Source: Vibrio tritonius (GTDB taxonomy: Bacteria > Pseudomonadota > Gammaproteobacteria > Enterobacterales > Vibrionaceae). From it: a stretch of 64,000 nt of DNA. Location: positions 1,178,001-1,242,000 of the forward strand of contig NZ_AP014635.1 in NCBI RefSeq assembly GCF_001547935.1. Direction: 5' to 3'. A program made the translations under genes and the position numbers. Of the stretch, positions 29,614-38,080 are shown one piece after another (position 1 is the stretch's first letter; the number at the start of each line of letters is the position of its first letter). Under the pieces are notes generated by a model that was not told where the DNA came from, ran no database searches, and worked only from the letters and a program-made list of their open reading frames with translations.

Positions 29614-30134
29614 TTTTTGAATCCCTAAAAGATGACTTGTTGGTTCGGGAATGGATGTTAGGGCCATATTTTTAAGAGATAAAGTTTCATTTTTAAAAAT
29701 AACTTTCCGTATATGAGGGGCTAAAAAAGTCATTTTGAAATATTACTGACACAATTCTGAGGTAATACGAAAGTGGTATTGATAGGTAAAATCTTGCAAA
29801 GTTATGCGATTAATAGATAGGTGGCTATTCGTGTAATCTTTCTGTCACATTGGTGACATTTAAAGTTCTTATTTAAATTGGGGATAAAAACACCAAGTGC
29901 CGAGGGTATATAGTCATCGGTGATTAACCGCTTATTTTATATGCTTAGGAGCTATATTAGTCGTTTGTAGTCGCTTGAGCAGGGCACAAGTTTTGACAGT
30001 GAACCGATAGCAATGATGAATAGTCAAGATGACCTTATCGGTTTTGTCAATAAAGAATAAGGTGAGTTTAGATATGGGTTCCGCTACAAGCGTCAATGGC
30101 GTGCTTGTAGCGGAAATATTACGAAGAGTGGTGG
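29614..30134. other. Intergenic region between pstS and tonB
   Basis: 521 bp without a credible gene. It holds the pstS promoter on the minus strand and, at its left, the PstS leader. A loose Pho-box-like CTGTCAC/GTGACA pair lies near 29850-29866. The right end carries the inverted repeat at 30079-30115. A small RNA cannot be excluded but nothing specific supports one. Confidence 0.4.
30079..30115. terminator. 13-bp inverted repeat downstream of tonB
   Basis: Perfect arms TTCCGCTACAAGC / GCTTGTAGCGGAA around an 11-nt loop, 20 bp after the tonB stop. No strong U-run follows on the minus strand, so it may be an mRNA 3' structure or a weak terminator. Confidence 0.5.
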
Positions 30135-30956
30135 TTAGTGAATGTCGTATGTCACGACAATATTAAATTCTCGCTGCCGCCAGTCGACGTTCCCCGGCGC
30201 GGCTGGAAATGGACTGGCTTTGGCCAGCATTTTCACCGCCGCCTTATTGAATGCGCGAATGCGTGATGCGTTAGCAATTTCCGCTTTAAGTATCTTGCCT
30301 TGCCTGTCTAACGTAAACACTAAGGTGACTTCTCCCCGCACACGACTGGAACTTAACAGGTTTGGTGCCATTTTTTTCGCTAAAAGATGTTGGCGTACTA
30401 AATAGTCATATTGTTCATTGGCACTTGCCGCCGTTTGATTCGCTACGCCAGTCTCCGTTTTTTGTTGAGTATTTTGGGTTGAACCATTGACACCTTGTTC
30501 CCCAGCATTGCTATCAATCGACTGAGCTTGAGCAATAGTCGCTTTACTGACTTTTTGCGGTTGCTCTTTCTTTTCTCGCTTCGGTTCTGGTTCCTTTTTT
30601 GCCACTTTTTTAGGTGGTGTGTCCTTAGGCTCAACAACCTTAGGTTTCGGCGCCGCTTTAGCGATTGCCTTGGGTGGTTCGATTGGTGGTGTCTTTTTAA
30701 CTGGCTCTGGCTTCTCTTCTGGTTCGGTACGAGCTTGAATCTCTTTCGCTTGGTTTTGTGCCTGTTTTGCCTTACTTGTTGCCGCCCCAGCCAAAGCTGC
30801 TTGCAGACCAACGGATATAGCCTGTTTATCGTTACTTTTCACTGGCGCTGGTGGTAACTGTTTTAACTGCCAAAAGACCACCGCCACCAGCACAATATGC
30901 ACAGCGACAGATACCACCAGACTCAGGGAAAAGCGAGATTGAGTCGGGATGTTCAT
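30135..30956 (-). CDS. TonB-like energy transducer
   Basis: 273 residues. One N-terminal membrane anchor (about 9-28, SLVVSVAVHIVLVAVVFW), a long Lys/Pro/Glu-rich periplasmic spacer (about 70-140) and a C-terminal TonB domain (about 180-273) ending FNIVVTYDIH. It links the ExbBD proton motor to an outer-membrane receptor. It starts immediately after the exbD stop (TAA-ATG). Because the operon also holds an M16 protease and is divergent from a TonB-dependent receptor, it is probably dedicated to that receptor. It is not next to a TtpC gene, unlike Vibrio TonB2-type systems. Confidence 0.9.
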   Translation of the reverse strand: MNIPTQSRFSLSLVVSVAVHIVLVAVVFWQLKQLPPAPVKSNDKQAISVGLQAALAGAATSKAKQAQNQAKEIQARTEPEEKPEPVKKTPPIEPPKAIAKAAPKPKVVEPKDTPPKKVAKKEPEPKREKKEQPQKVSKATIAQAQSIDSNAGEQGVNGSTQNTQQKTETGVANQTAASANEQYDYLVRQHLLAKKMAPNLLSSSRVRGEVTLVFTLDRQGKILKAEIANASRIRAFNKAAVKMLAKASPFPAAPGNVDWRQREFNIVVTYDIH

Positions 30957-31376
30957 TTAATGCCCCGTTTCTTTCAGCGCCAGTTGAGTAACATCCAGAG
31001 GTACCGATTGTAACAAGGTAAATAGTTGCACCATGCGCTCCATTGGTACTTGCTTGTCACTATTGACGATGACCTGTAGATCGGGATGGGCGAGTTTGCG
31101 CTGTTTTAATGTGGTTACGAGCGTTTCGCTGTTCATCGGCTGATCATCGACATACCAGTTGTCATCTTGATTGATGATCGACAAGGTTAAGCTCTCTTTT
31201 TTTACTGTCACTGTCTGTGAGTTGGCCTCGGTCGTTGGTAAAGTGACTTCCATAGTCGACAAAGGCGTATTGATCATCAGCATCATAAACGCGATCAGCG
31301 TGAAGATAACGTCGATCATCGCCGTCAACGGTTCAGATGCTCCTTGTTCTTCTTCTAAGGCACTATTGTTAATCAT
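30957..31376 (-). CDS. ExbD-type biopolymer transport protein
   Basis: 139 residues from ATG 31376, which has AGAGG upstream; an in-frame ATG five codons earlier is less likely. Single membrane helix (about 20-38) with the conserved proton-path Asp, D22, in AMIDVIFTLIAFM, then a periplasmic domain. It forms the motor with ExbB and TonB. It overlaps the exbB end by 8 bp and abuts tonB, so stoichiometric co-expression is likely. Confidence 0.92.
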   Translation of the reverse strand: MINNSALEEEQGASEPLTAMIDVIFTLIAFMMLMINTPLSTMEVTLPTTEANSQTVTVKKESLTLSIINQDDNWYVDDQPMNSETLVTTLKQRKLAHPDLQVIVNSDKQVPMERMVQLFTLLQSVPLDVTQLALKETGH

Positions 31377-32001
31377 GTTTAGCCTCTGCAACTAAGTGAG
31401 TTAAGCAGCAGCGGTTAAGAAGGTCAGTCACATCGCTTAAGTGGTAACGAATACGGGACTGAAACAGTGCATGGCACATAACACATAGGACAGCGATAAT
31501 CATCCCAGCGGCGGTGGTCGATAGGGCTTGCCATAGACCGTCTGCGACTAACGCAGGTTCAACAGGGCCATTACTTAAACCGATATTGTGAAAGGAACGC
31601 ATTAGGCCGACGATAGTACCGAGTAATCCCAGCATTGGCGCTAAAGTGGCGATGGTGGTTAGGGCAGATAAACGACGACGCAAGGTTTTGGTGTAACGCG
31701 CTAACCAAAGACCTAGCGCTTCTTCGCGCAGTTCTTTGTCCAAAGAAGTTGTGTTGGCGAATTCGCTCATTGCGGCTTGGTAGCCAGCACCCGAAGAAGC
31801 GATAGCGTTGCTTACTTCATTCCAGCTTCCTTGGTTAAGCAAGGTACTAATGTCTTGTTGCTGCTTGTGGGTTAACACCTTGCAGCGCAATGCAGCAAGG
31901 CTGCGATCGAGAATCAGCGCTATTGCAATTAAGGAACACAATAGTAGTGGAATAGCGGTGGCTATAGACCAGATATCTTGATTTAAAATGACATTGCTCA
32001 T
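31369..32001 (-). CDS. ExbB/TolQ-type proton channel protein
   Basis: 210 residues with three membrane helices: about 13-31, 112-137 (TTIATLAPMLGLLGTIVGLMRSF) and 160-180. The APMLGLLGTIVGL segment is the family signature. It is the stator of a TonB motor rather than of Tol-Pal, given the neighbouring exbD, tonB and receptor. It follows the M16 gene by 41 bp on the same strand. Confidence 0.92.
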   Translation of the reverse strand: MSNVILNQDIWSIATAIPLLLCSLIAIALILDRSLAALRCKVLTHKQQQDISTLLNQGSWNEVSNAIASSGAGYQAAMSEFANTTSLDKELREEALGLWLARYTKTLRRRLSALTTIATLAPMLGLLGTIVGLMRSFHNIGLSNGPVEPALVADGLWQALSTTAAGMIIAVLCVMCHALFQSRIRYHLSDVTDLLNRCCLTHLVAEAKHD

Positions 32002-32042
32002 CGATTGTTGCCTCTATTATTTAAGGTCATTTAGGTATATTT

Positions 32043-34778
32043 TTAATTGGTCGTGTTTTCTAGCGGTAGGTCAATTTGAGTTTGGCTTACCGGTTGCGGA
32101 AAAATCTTATTTGCCCATTGAGTGAGTGAAGCTGCGCTGATATTGCTATCTAGCGTCAGCATGTTCGTCAGATACTCAGGAGACTGATAGCGTTCAAAAC
32201 TCAACTGCAGGCGACGCAGCCATGTATTTGGGCTTTGCAAACGGACTTGTTCGGCAAAGGCGATATCGTTTTTGATTAGTTCAATATTCTCTCGGGCAAT
32301 TTGCTTATCAAGATGGTTAAGTACCTTTTTGGCTTCGGCTAAAAGTTCATCGACACGCAGCGGATCAGAAGTGAAGCTCAGTGTGGATTCCACCTGGTTG
32401 TCTTTATTCAAGTTCATCTCAAAATTCATGCGGTAAACCCCACCTAGCTGGTGACGTAGGCGATTTTTTAGCGCACGTTGTGCAATAGGGTTAAGCGCAG
32501 ATATCTCGAAACTTGCTTCCGGTGACCAAGTCATCGGTGTTTGTGATTTGACGGTTACCGTGGCTTTGTTGTCGTGGTAAATGTGCTTCACCGTTTTGGT
32601 GGAACTATCGTGCTTAAGGTGTGTGTCCTGCTTAGCCGCGTCATTTATAACGCGACTGTCCCGCTTAATGCCAGCAAGATAGGGCAGTACATTCTCTTCA
32701 ATGGTTTGGTTTGATAGTTTACCCACGATATAGAGGTCAATTGGTTGACGAGAAAACACGCTAACGGTCTGCTCCAATTGTGATTGGCTAAACTGTTCAA
32801 TTTGTGCCTGAGCGGTTTTATCGGTTAGTTGTGCAGCCAGATCCTTTTTTAAATCTGAAATAGACAGATCGTGCCACTCTGGTGTTTGTTGCATCACAGC
32901 GTAACTTTGTAGCGCTTGCTTAAGGTGTGTGTCCTCTTTAGCGCTTATCATCAGGCCAAGGTCAAGCTGTTGTTGGTGGGGGGCCCATTGCCAATCAACG
33001 TTGTTGGCTTTGCGCCAGTCTTTAAAGTCAGTTTGAGTTGCAAAGGCGTAATCGGCTTGCTCCCAAAGTTGATATGCCGTTTGGTTTAACCAATCCGGTT
33101 GATTTAAGGTAGCAGCCGTTGATTGAGAAAGTAGACGAAGATAAATTTTGCCCTGTGCGCTTTGATCTAACCAAGTCACAGTATCGCCATTTTTTAAAGT
33201 CCAACGCGTTACATGATCACTTGACCACGTTTGTTTGCTGGCGATGTTTAGCTCCGATTGTTTAAGATCTGGCACAGTAGGTAATTGTTTCGCCTGTTTT
33301 GGCGCCGCCTTTTTTGTCACCACAGTTAACGCTGGCGCTTTTGCTAATTTCGTGTTGCTCAACGCTCGCTGTTGGTGACGAACTTGCTCTTTGCTTGGTA
33401 GCTCTGCGTTGCGATTTCCTGGAACTTGATAAAACAAAAACTGATCTTGGCTTGCAAGTAGCTCACGCATACGAGTGTTTAAGCTTTCAACTGTTTGTTC
33501 GGAAATGATTTTGCGTAGTAACGGTTCGTTATCTTCATAGCTGGTCAGTACGCCATTTTGCATCACCGCAGAGGTAATTTTATCTTCCCATTGGGTGTAT
33601 GTACGATGAGCACTGGCAATGCGATTGTTATCCAGCTTGCGTAATAAAGAGTGTTTGAGTTTGGCTAACTCTTGTTCATCTACGCCATTTTGCATTAAAC
33701 GTTGCCATTCGGTTAGAGCAATAGTTAATCCACGTTGATGATCAGACGTACGCACTTGGAACGCAATAATTCCACGTTCAGGGGTCGGCTCTTTTGAGGT
33801 CACCAAAATCGATTTGATGTTCGTTTCATTTTTATACAGTTCTTTTGCGCGTGACAGTTCTGCTTTCATTAACTTACGTAGCATGTTCTGTTGTAATCGC
33901 TGTTCGATGCCTGCATCGGTTGCTCGACTTAATAGGGGAAATCTTAGGCCAAATGTGGTGAATGATGAGGTGCCTTGTGGGTCTTGTACTTTACCAATAT
34001 AAAGATCGTTAACTAGCGGAAAATTTACATAATCTCGCTTGGCTACCTGAGTTTCTTTACCTTGACCAAATGTCTTTTTAATCGCAGCTTTGACGTTTTC
34101 TGCAGTAATGTTGCCACTCACAATCAAGGTCATATTGGCCGGGACATAATAGGTATCATGAAATGCGCGAATATCGTTAGCGGTAGTTTTTTTTATGGTT
34201 TGGGCGAAACCAATCGTAGGTCCATTGGTATATTGAGAGTCGTGACGAATAATGGCTTTCTTTTGATCGTTGATGCGGCTTGCCACACCTTCACCAAGGC
34301 GTAACTCTTCTAAAATAACTTTTTTCTCAATGTTCCATTCATCTGGTTGAATACTTGGATGCAACGTCAAATTTGCTAATAGCGCAATCGATTGTTCCAA
34401 ATTTAATACATCATTAGGGCGGGTTCGCACCATAAATTGCGTTTCAGTTTGGCGAGTTAATGCATTTATTTGCAGACCGGATTTCCAACCAATCTGATTT
34501 AAAAATTGATGGATACTCATGTCATAAATGTCATTATGACGAAACACCATATGTTCAACAATATGCGCAATCCCAGGAATAGTGTCGTCAATTGAACCTG
34601 CGTGAACAATCAGGCGTAAATTAAAGGGTTCGCTGCTGTTTTTACTCGGATAAATAATATAGTTGAAACCGTTAGGCAGTTCGCCGACGGTTAATTTTTC
34701 ATCCCATTGTTGGGCTGAAAACACGGTAGCAGAGAAAAAGTAGCAGATGCTAATCAAGCATATCGATAGAGTGCGCAT
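32043..34778 (-). CDS. Periplasmic M16 (pitrilysin/PqqL/FusC-like) zinc protease
   Basis: 911 residues with a Sec signal peptide ending ATVFSA. The inverted zinc motif H72-xx-E75-H76 (AHIVEH) is intact, and the third ligand is expected at E157/E158 in ILEELR. Two tandem M16 halves make up the clam-shell chamber; length and export match E. coli PqqL and Pectobacterium FusC. FusC cuts imported ferredoxin in the periplasm to free its iron, and here the gene is with exbB, exbD and tonB, divergent from a TonB-dependent receptor. Inference: it processes a protein or peptide brought in by that receptor. Oddity: two REP-like elements encode near-identical AK(Q/E)DTHLK segments. Codon use is AT-richer in parts. 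Confidence 0.9.
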   Translation of the reverse strand: MRTLSICLISICYFFSATVFSAQQWDEKLTVGELPNGFNYIIYPSKNSSEPFNLRLIVHAGSIDDTIPGIAHIVEHMVFRHNDIYDMSIHQFLNQIGWKSGLQINALTRQTETQFMVRTRPNDVLNLEQSIALLANLTLHPSIQPDEWNIEKKVILEELRLGEGVASRINDQKKAIIRHDSQYTNGPTIGFAQTIKKTTANDIRAFHDTYYVPANMTLIVSGNITAENVKAAIKKTFGQGKETQVAKRDYVNFPLVNDLYIGKVQDPQGTSSFTTFGLRFPLLSRATDAGIEQRLQQNMLRKLMKAELSRAKELYKNETNIKSILVTSKEPTPERGIIAFQVRTSDHQRGLTIALTEWQRLMQNGVDEQELAKLKHSLLRKLDNNRIASAHRTYTQWEDKITSAVMQNGVLTSYEDNEPLLRKIISEQTVESLNTRMRELLASQDQFLFYQVPGNRNAELPSKEQVRHQQRALSNTKLAKAPALTVVTKKAAPKQAKQLPTVPDLKQSELNIASKQTWSSDHVTRWTLKNGDTVTWLDQSAQGKIYLRLLSQSTAATLNQPDWLNQTAYQLWEQADYAFATQTDFKDWRKANNVDWQWAPHQQQLDLGLMISAKEDTHLKQALQSYAVMQQTPEWHDLSISDLKKDLAAQLTDKTAQAQIEQFSQSQLEQTVSVFSRQPIDLYIVGKLSNQTIEENVLPYLAGIKRDSRVINDAAKQDTHLKHDSSTKTVKHIYHDNKATVTVKSQTPMTWSPEASFEISALNPIAQRALKNRLRHQLGGVYRMNFEMNLNKDNQVESTLSFTSDPLRVDELLAEAKKVLNHLDKQIARENIELIKNDIAFAEQVRLQSPNTWLRRLQLSFERYQSPEYLTNMLTLDSNISAASLTQWANKIFPQPVSQTQIDLPLENTTN
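32618..32628 (-). repeat. REP-like element in the M16 gene (copy 1)
   Basis: GGTGTGTGTCC on the plus strand, part of an 18-bp block (gcttaaggtgtgtgtcct) repeated exactly at 32919-32936. On the coding strand it gives AKQDTHLK. Confidence 0.6.
32924..32934 (-). repeat. REP-like element in the M16 gene (copy 2)
   Basis: Second copy of GGTGTGTGTCC within the same 18-bp block, same orientation and same reading frame as copy 1. It encodes AKEDTHLK. The copies are 306 bp apart, a whole number of codons. Confidence 0.6.
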
Positions 34779-34831
34779 TATTTTAACCGATTAAAAAAAG
34801 AGTATTACAAAATGTAACTATGAATTGCTGA

Positions 34832-34852
34832 TGAGAATTAATTTCATTATCA
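34832..34852. promoter_or_regulatory. Fur-like box between M16 operon and TonB-dependent receptor
   Basis: TGAGAATTAATTTCATTATC plus A resembles overlapping Fur hexamers (GATAAT repeats with an inverted ATTATC). It lies 54 bp from the M16 start and 70 bp from the receptor start. One site could control both divergent units, which would make the locus iron-repressed. Confidence 0.6.
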
Positions 34853-34921
34853 TTGCTGTTTACTTCATGTGAATAATACAGAGTTCTTGCTCTGAAGAAA
34901 ACAAAGAAATAATCACAAATT

Positions 34922-37372
34922 ATGAAATTCACTCATTTTAGTTTGGCAGTGGTAGCCATAACTCCTTGTTCTAATATGGTTTATGCAGAACCAATTGATT
35001 TAGGAGAGTTAGAAATTGTTGAATCAACAGTGCAGGATGAGCCGGCAGTACAACAGCACAAAGCGGCCGACATTTATAAAAGTTATGACCCGATAGACTC
35101 TGGCAAGTCTGTCATTGGCAAAGAGATGATCAGTCAAAGTCAAGCGGGGGATAATGATACAACGCGACTTATTCAAGATTTGCCTAATGTGCAAATTGAT
35201 ATTGACCAAGAAGAAGTCAGTCTGCAACGAATTCAGTCGGTAAGACCATCGGATTTTTCTATTTCTGGTGGTGCTACGTTTGAAAACAATATCATGATTG
35301 ATGGAATAGGCGTCAATTCAGTTCAAGATACATTGAGTAACTCCTTTTCTGATGATGACCAATTAGAGTTTAATGCGGGCGTGACTGCTCAATCCGTCTA
35401 TGTTGACCCATCTTTACTTGAATCAGCGGAAGTAATGGACTCGAACGTTTCTGCAAAATATGGGCAGTTTTTAGGTGGGGCGGTGAACTATAAAATTCGC
35501 ACCCCTTCCAAACAGTTTCATATGAATATGAGTGGTGGTTATCAAGCCGATGAAATGGTTCATTACAAACGTGATAACTCTGATATGGAAGAGGGGGAAG
35601 AGCCAAGTAGCAAACCTAACTTTTATAAATACAATGGTTCAATTAGTTTTGACTTGCCACTCACTGAAAATCTATTGACATTAGTTTCATACAGTCGCTC
35701 CGCTTCTAAAGTGACTTACACTAATGATGAAACCTATGGTGGCGATAATGTTCCTAATCGCGATATCTCAGAAAATTACCTTATTAAAGGGGTTTATACC
35801 TATAGTGATAATCTCTCCTTTATTGGTCAGTTAATCTATAGTCCTTATATTCATCAATATACGTCGAGTAATGTAATCAATAGTTTTCAGGAAACCAGCT
35901 CATCAGGTATGCAGGGATATATTGCTGCCGAGGGCTATCAAGGCTTAACTACATGGAATTCTAAGTTTTCTATCACCACAAATGATTCAAGCAGAGATGC
36001 TGCAGACACTAAGGTTCGCTATGTAGGTTCTTCGGTTGATTGGTGTTCTAAGTCTAACTGTTATGAAGGTTCATTGGGTGATTTAGACTTTTTGCAAAAG
36101 GATTATCGTTGGTCATTTGATATGACCACGCCACTATGGTCTGGGGATTTTCGTTGGGGGGCGGATCTAAGTTATACCCAAGCTGAGCGTAATCGTCCTA
36201 ATGACGTATATTCATACACCACTAGTAAGAAATGGACAGGAACCTGTGAAGATGGGGATATTACATGTAACGGCGGGAGTATAGGGACCGGTTATACATA
36301 CTATCCAGCCAATTTTGCCGAGGTCACCTATTCTAGCCAAGCACTTTGGTTAGAATATGAACGCCAGATTGCGAACGTGAATATTCGTGCTGGTTTGCGT
36401 GGTGAACACAATGAATTTCTCAATAATTACAACGTTGCACCAAGGCTAACTGTGAACTGGGAGTTTTTGACAGATACCTATCTCACTATAGGGGCGAACC
36501 GTTATTACGCGAATAATATGGTGAGTTATGCGCTACGTTCTCAAGATGCCAGCACCTATGCTTATAAACGTACTGTCAATTCATCCACCGGTGAGGTCAG
36601 TGACTGGGCACTCAAGAAAACGACATCTGCCTATTTGTTTGATACTGATACATTAAAGACACCTTATAGTGATGAATTGACTGCAGCGTTGACGTTCCCT
36701 ACGCCGTTGCAAGGAAATTTGAGGCTTAAAACTGTATATCGTCAAAATCGTGACCGATTTTCTGTTTCTGATACCAATACTGGGACTGATTATTACCGTA
36801 ACATGGAAAACGAAGGGAAGTCAGATTACTTGGCTTATACCTTGGAATGGAGTGGCGGGTTTGAGCATCATCGATTTAATGCTAATGTGACTTGGTCAGA
36901 AACGCATTATTTTGGTCAGAAAACATATACTGGTTACGAAGATACTTCTGATGAGGTTTATTACAAAGGCTCAGTGATGACAACGGATGAAATCAATGAG
37001 TTGAGTGACATTGACAACTACGCAGCCCCTATCAAAGCTTCTATCGGATGGAGTGCAGATTGGTTTAATCGCCGTTTGGTTACGAATACTAAAGTGAACT
37101 ATCGCGGTAGTTATAGCTATATCGGAGATTCTCAAGAGAATATTGAAATCGATAGTTCAACCTACGATGTGTATGAAGATTTGAAAAAAGAGTCATTTCT
37201 TACCATGGATTTGAACTTGCTATACAAGCTAATTAATAGTGAAAAACAGCAGCTCAATCTAAAAGCCAGTGTTAAGAACGTATTTGATAGTTCTCCTAAT
37301 GCGACCACATCGGAAGGTAAACGTTATCAGACTGGACGAACATTATGGTTAGGATTTAACTACGCTATGTGA
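34922..37372 (+). CDS. TonB-dependent outer-membrane receptor
   Basis: 816 residues. A signal peptide ends MVYAEP; a possible TonB box (LGELEIVES) follows near residue 28. A plug domain (about 60-190) contains NIMIDGIGVNSV and AEVMDSNVSAKYGQFLGGAVNY, and a 22-strand beta-barrel follows. Two Cys pairs (CSKSNC near 380 and CEDGDITC near 435) probably form disulfides in surface loops. The ligand is not known. Divergence from a secreted M16 protease with its own TonB-ExbBD resembles the FusA receptor, which imports ferredoxin. It is unlike siderophore loci because no siderophore synthesis, esterase or ABC genes are adjacent. Confidence 0.93.
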   Translation: MKFTHFSLAVVAITPCSNMVYAEPIDLGELEIVESTVQDEPAVQQHKAADIYKSYDPIDSGKSVIGKEMISQSQAGDNDTTRLIQDLPNVQIDIDQEEVSLQRIQSVRPSDFSISGGATFENNIMIDGIGVNSVQDTLSNSFSDDDQLEFNAGVTAQSVYVDPSLLESAEVMDSNVSAKYGQFLGGAVNYKIRTPSKQFHMNMSGGYQADEMVHYKRDNSDMEEGEEPSSKPNFYKYNGSISFDLPLTENLLTLVSYSRSASKVTYTNDETYGGDNVPNRDISENYLIKGVYTYSDNLSFIGQLIYSPYIHQYTSSNVINSFQETSSSGMQGYIAAEGYQGLTTWNSKFSITTNDSSRDAADTKVRYVGSSVDWCSKSNCYEGSLGDLDFLQKDYRWSFDMTTPLWSGDFRWGADLSYTQAERNRPNDVYSYTTSKKWTGTCEDGDITCNGGSIGTGYTYYPANFAEVTYSSQALWLEYERQIANVNIRAGLRGEHNEFLNNYNVAPRLTVNWEFLTDTYLTIGANRYYANNMVSYALRSQDASTYAYKRTVNSSTGEVSDWALKKTTSAYLFDTDTLKTPYSDELTAALTFPTPLQGNLRLKTVYRQNRDRFSVSDTNTGTDYYRNMENEGKSDYLAYTLEWSGGFEHHRFNANVTWSETHYFGQKTYTGYEDTSDEVYYKGSVMTTDEINELSDIDNYAAPIKASIGWSADWFNRRLVTNTKVNYRGSYSYIGDSQENIEIDSSTYDVYEDLKKESFLTMDLNLLYKLINSEKQQLNLKASVKNVFDSSPNATTSEGKRYQTGRTLWLGFNYAM

Positions 37373-37407
37373 GCAGAATTGATGACACACATATAGGAAT
37401 AAATATA

Positions 37408-37436
37408 ACCGCCCGACACCCCATCGGGCGGTTTTT
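37408..37436 (+). terminator. Rho-independent terminator of the receptor gene
   Basis: Stem ACCGCCCGA / TCGGGCGGT followed by TTTTT, 36 bp after the receptor stop. It abuts the converging 37435-37857 gene and probably serves both. Confidence 0.88.
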
Positions 37437-37857
37437 ATTTGGTTTGAACAAACTTACTGTAGGTACTGACTTGGTCGTTAATGTATTCAATACCGCAGTG
37501 AATACTCTCTTGCGCATTGCCGACAATTTGGTATTCGACAATAAACTCGCCGCTGACCACTTTAATAAAGAGAAAACCGTCGATGACTTTCCAAACGCCT
37601 TGCAGCGAACTGGCGCTAAATAGGTCAGATTCCGTTACCTTGCCATTGGGCAAGAGTCGCAAACACGACGAACCGCCCTCGATATTGACTTTGACCCAAG
37701 GATGCTGATGCACTTCAAAGTTAAGAATTTTGCGGCGTCCTTTGACCCAATTGGCTAACTCTTCATGCTGCGCAGGCGAAAGCTCTGGAAGGTCTTCCAT
37801 TTCCAATAAAGTGTGGTGCTTTTCATACCAGAACAGTTGTAGATGGAGTAATTTCAT
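37435..37857 (-). CDS. Conserved-looking hypothetical protein
   Basis: 140 residues, no signal peptide or membrane helix. The N-terminus is amphipathic (MKLLHLQLFWYEKHHTLLE), then a helix-like Glu-rich segment and a beta-rich remainder with GSSCLRLLPNGKVTESDLF and LQGVWKVIDGFLFIKV, which looks like a lipocalin-like or DUF-type small beta fold. I do not recognise a family. It reads toward the receptor terminator, separate from both neighbours. The 37858-38080 gap to its right shows no gene. Confidence 0.65.
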   Translation of the reverse strand: MKLLHLQLFWYEKHHTLLEMEDLPELSPAQHEELANWVKGRRKILNFEVHQHPWVKVNIEGGSSCLRLLPNGKVTESDLFSASSLQGVWKVIDGFLFIKVVSGEFIVEYQIVGNAQESIHCGIEYINDQVSTYSKFVQTK

Positions 37858-38080
37858 TGTCAGTCATGGAGTTAAGGTGGATTGTAGGGTTAGTTAATGT
37901 GCGCCTTGCCATCGGTAAAGTCAATCTAGAACGGGATACCCTATCGAATGCTAATAGGTAAGAAAGCATGTGATGTCCTCGGGGGAAGACACCACACGTC
38001 CCAAAGGGAGTAAATCCACGGCATGAGAAGCATGCGGGATAGAGGAGATTCATCGTATTTATTATGGTTGAAAGGAGTAC

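Noticed and set aside
29845..29870. Possible Pho box upstream of pstS (CTGTCAC / GTGACA)
   Set aside because: The pair is an inverted rather than the direct 11-bp repeat of a Pho box; it is too weak to fix a site.
30495..30857. 120-residue antisense ORF to tonB rich in Phe/Trp/Leu/Arg
   Set aside because: Composition is the mirror of the Lys/Pro/Glu-rich tonB spacer; no ribosome site.
37858..38080. Possible gene or structured RNA between the 140-residue ORF and ulaE
   Set aside because: No credible start or hairpin; the ORF on the minus strand has random composition.
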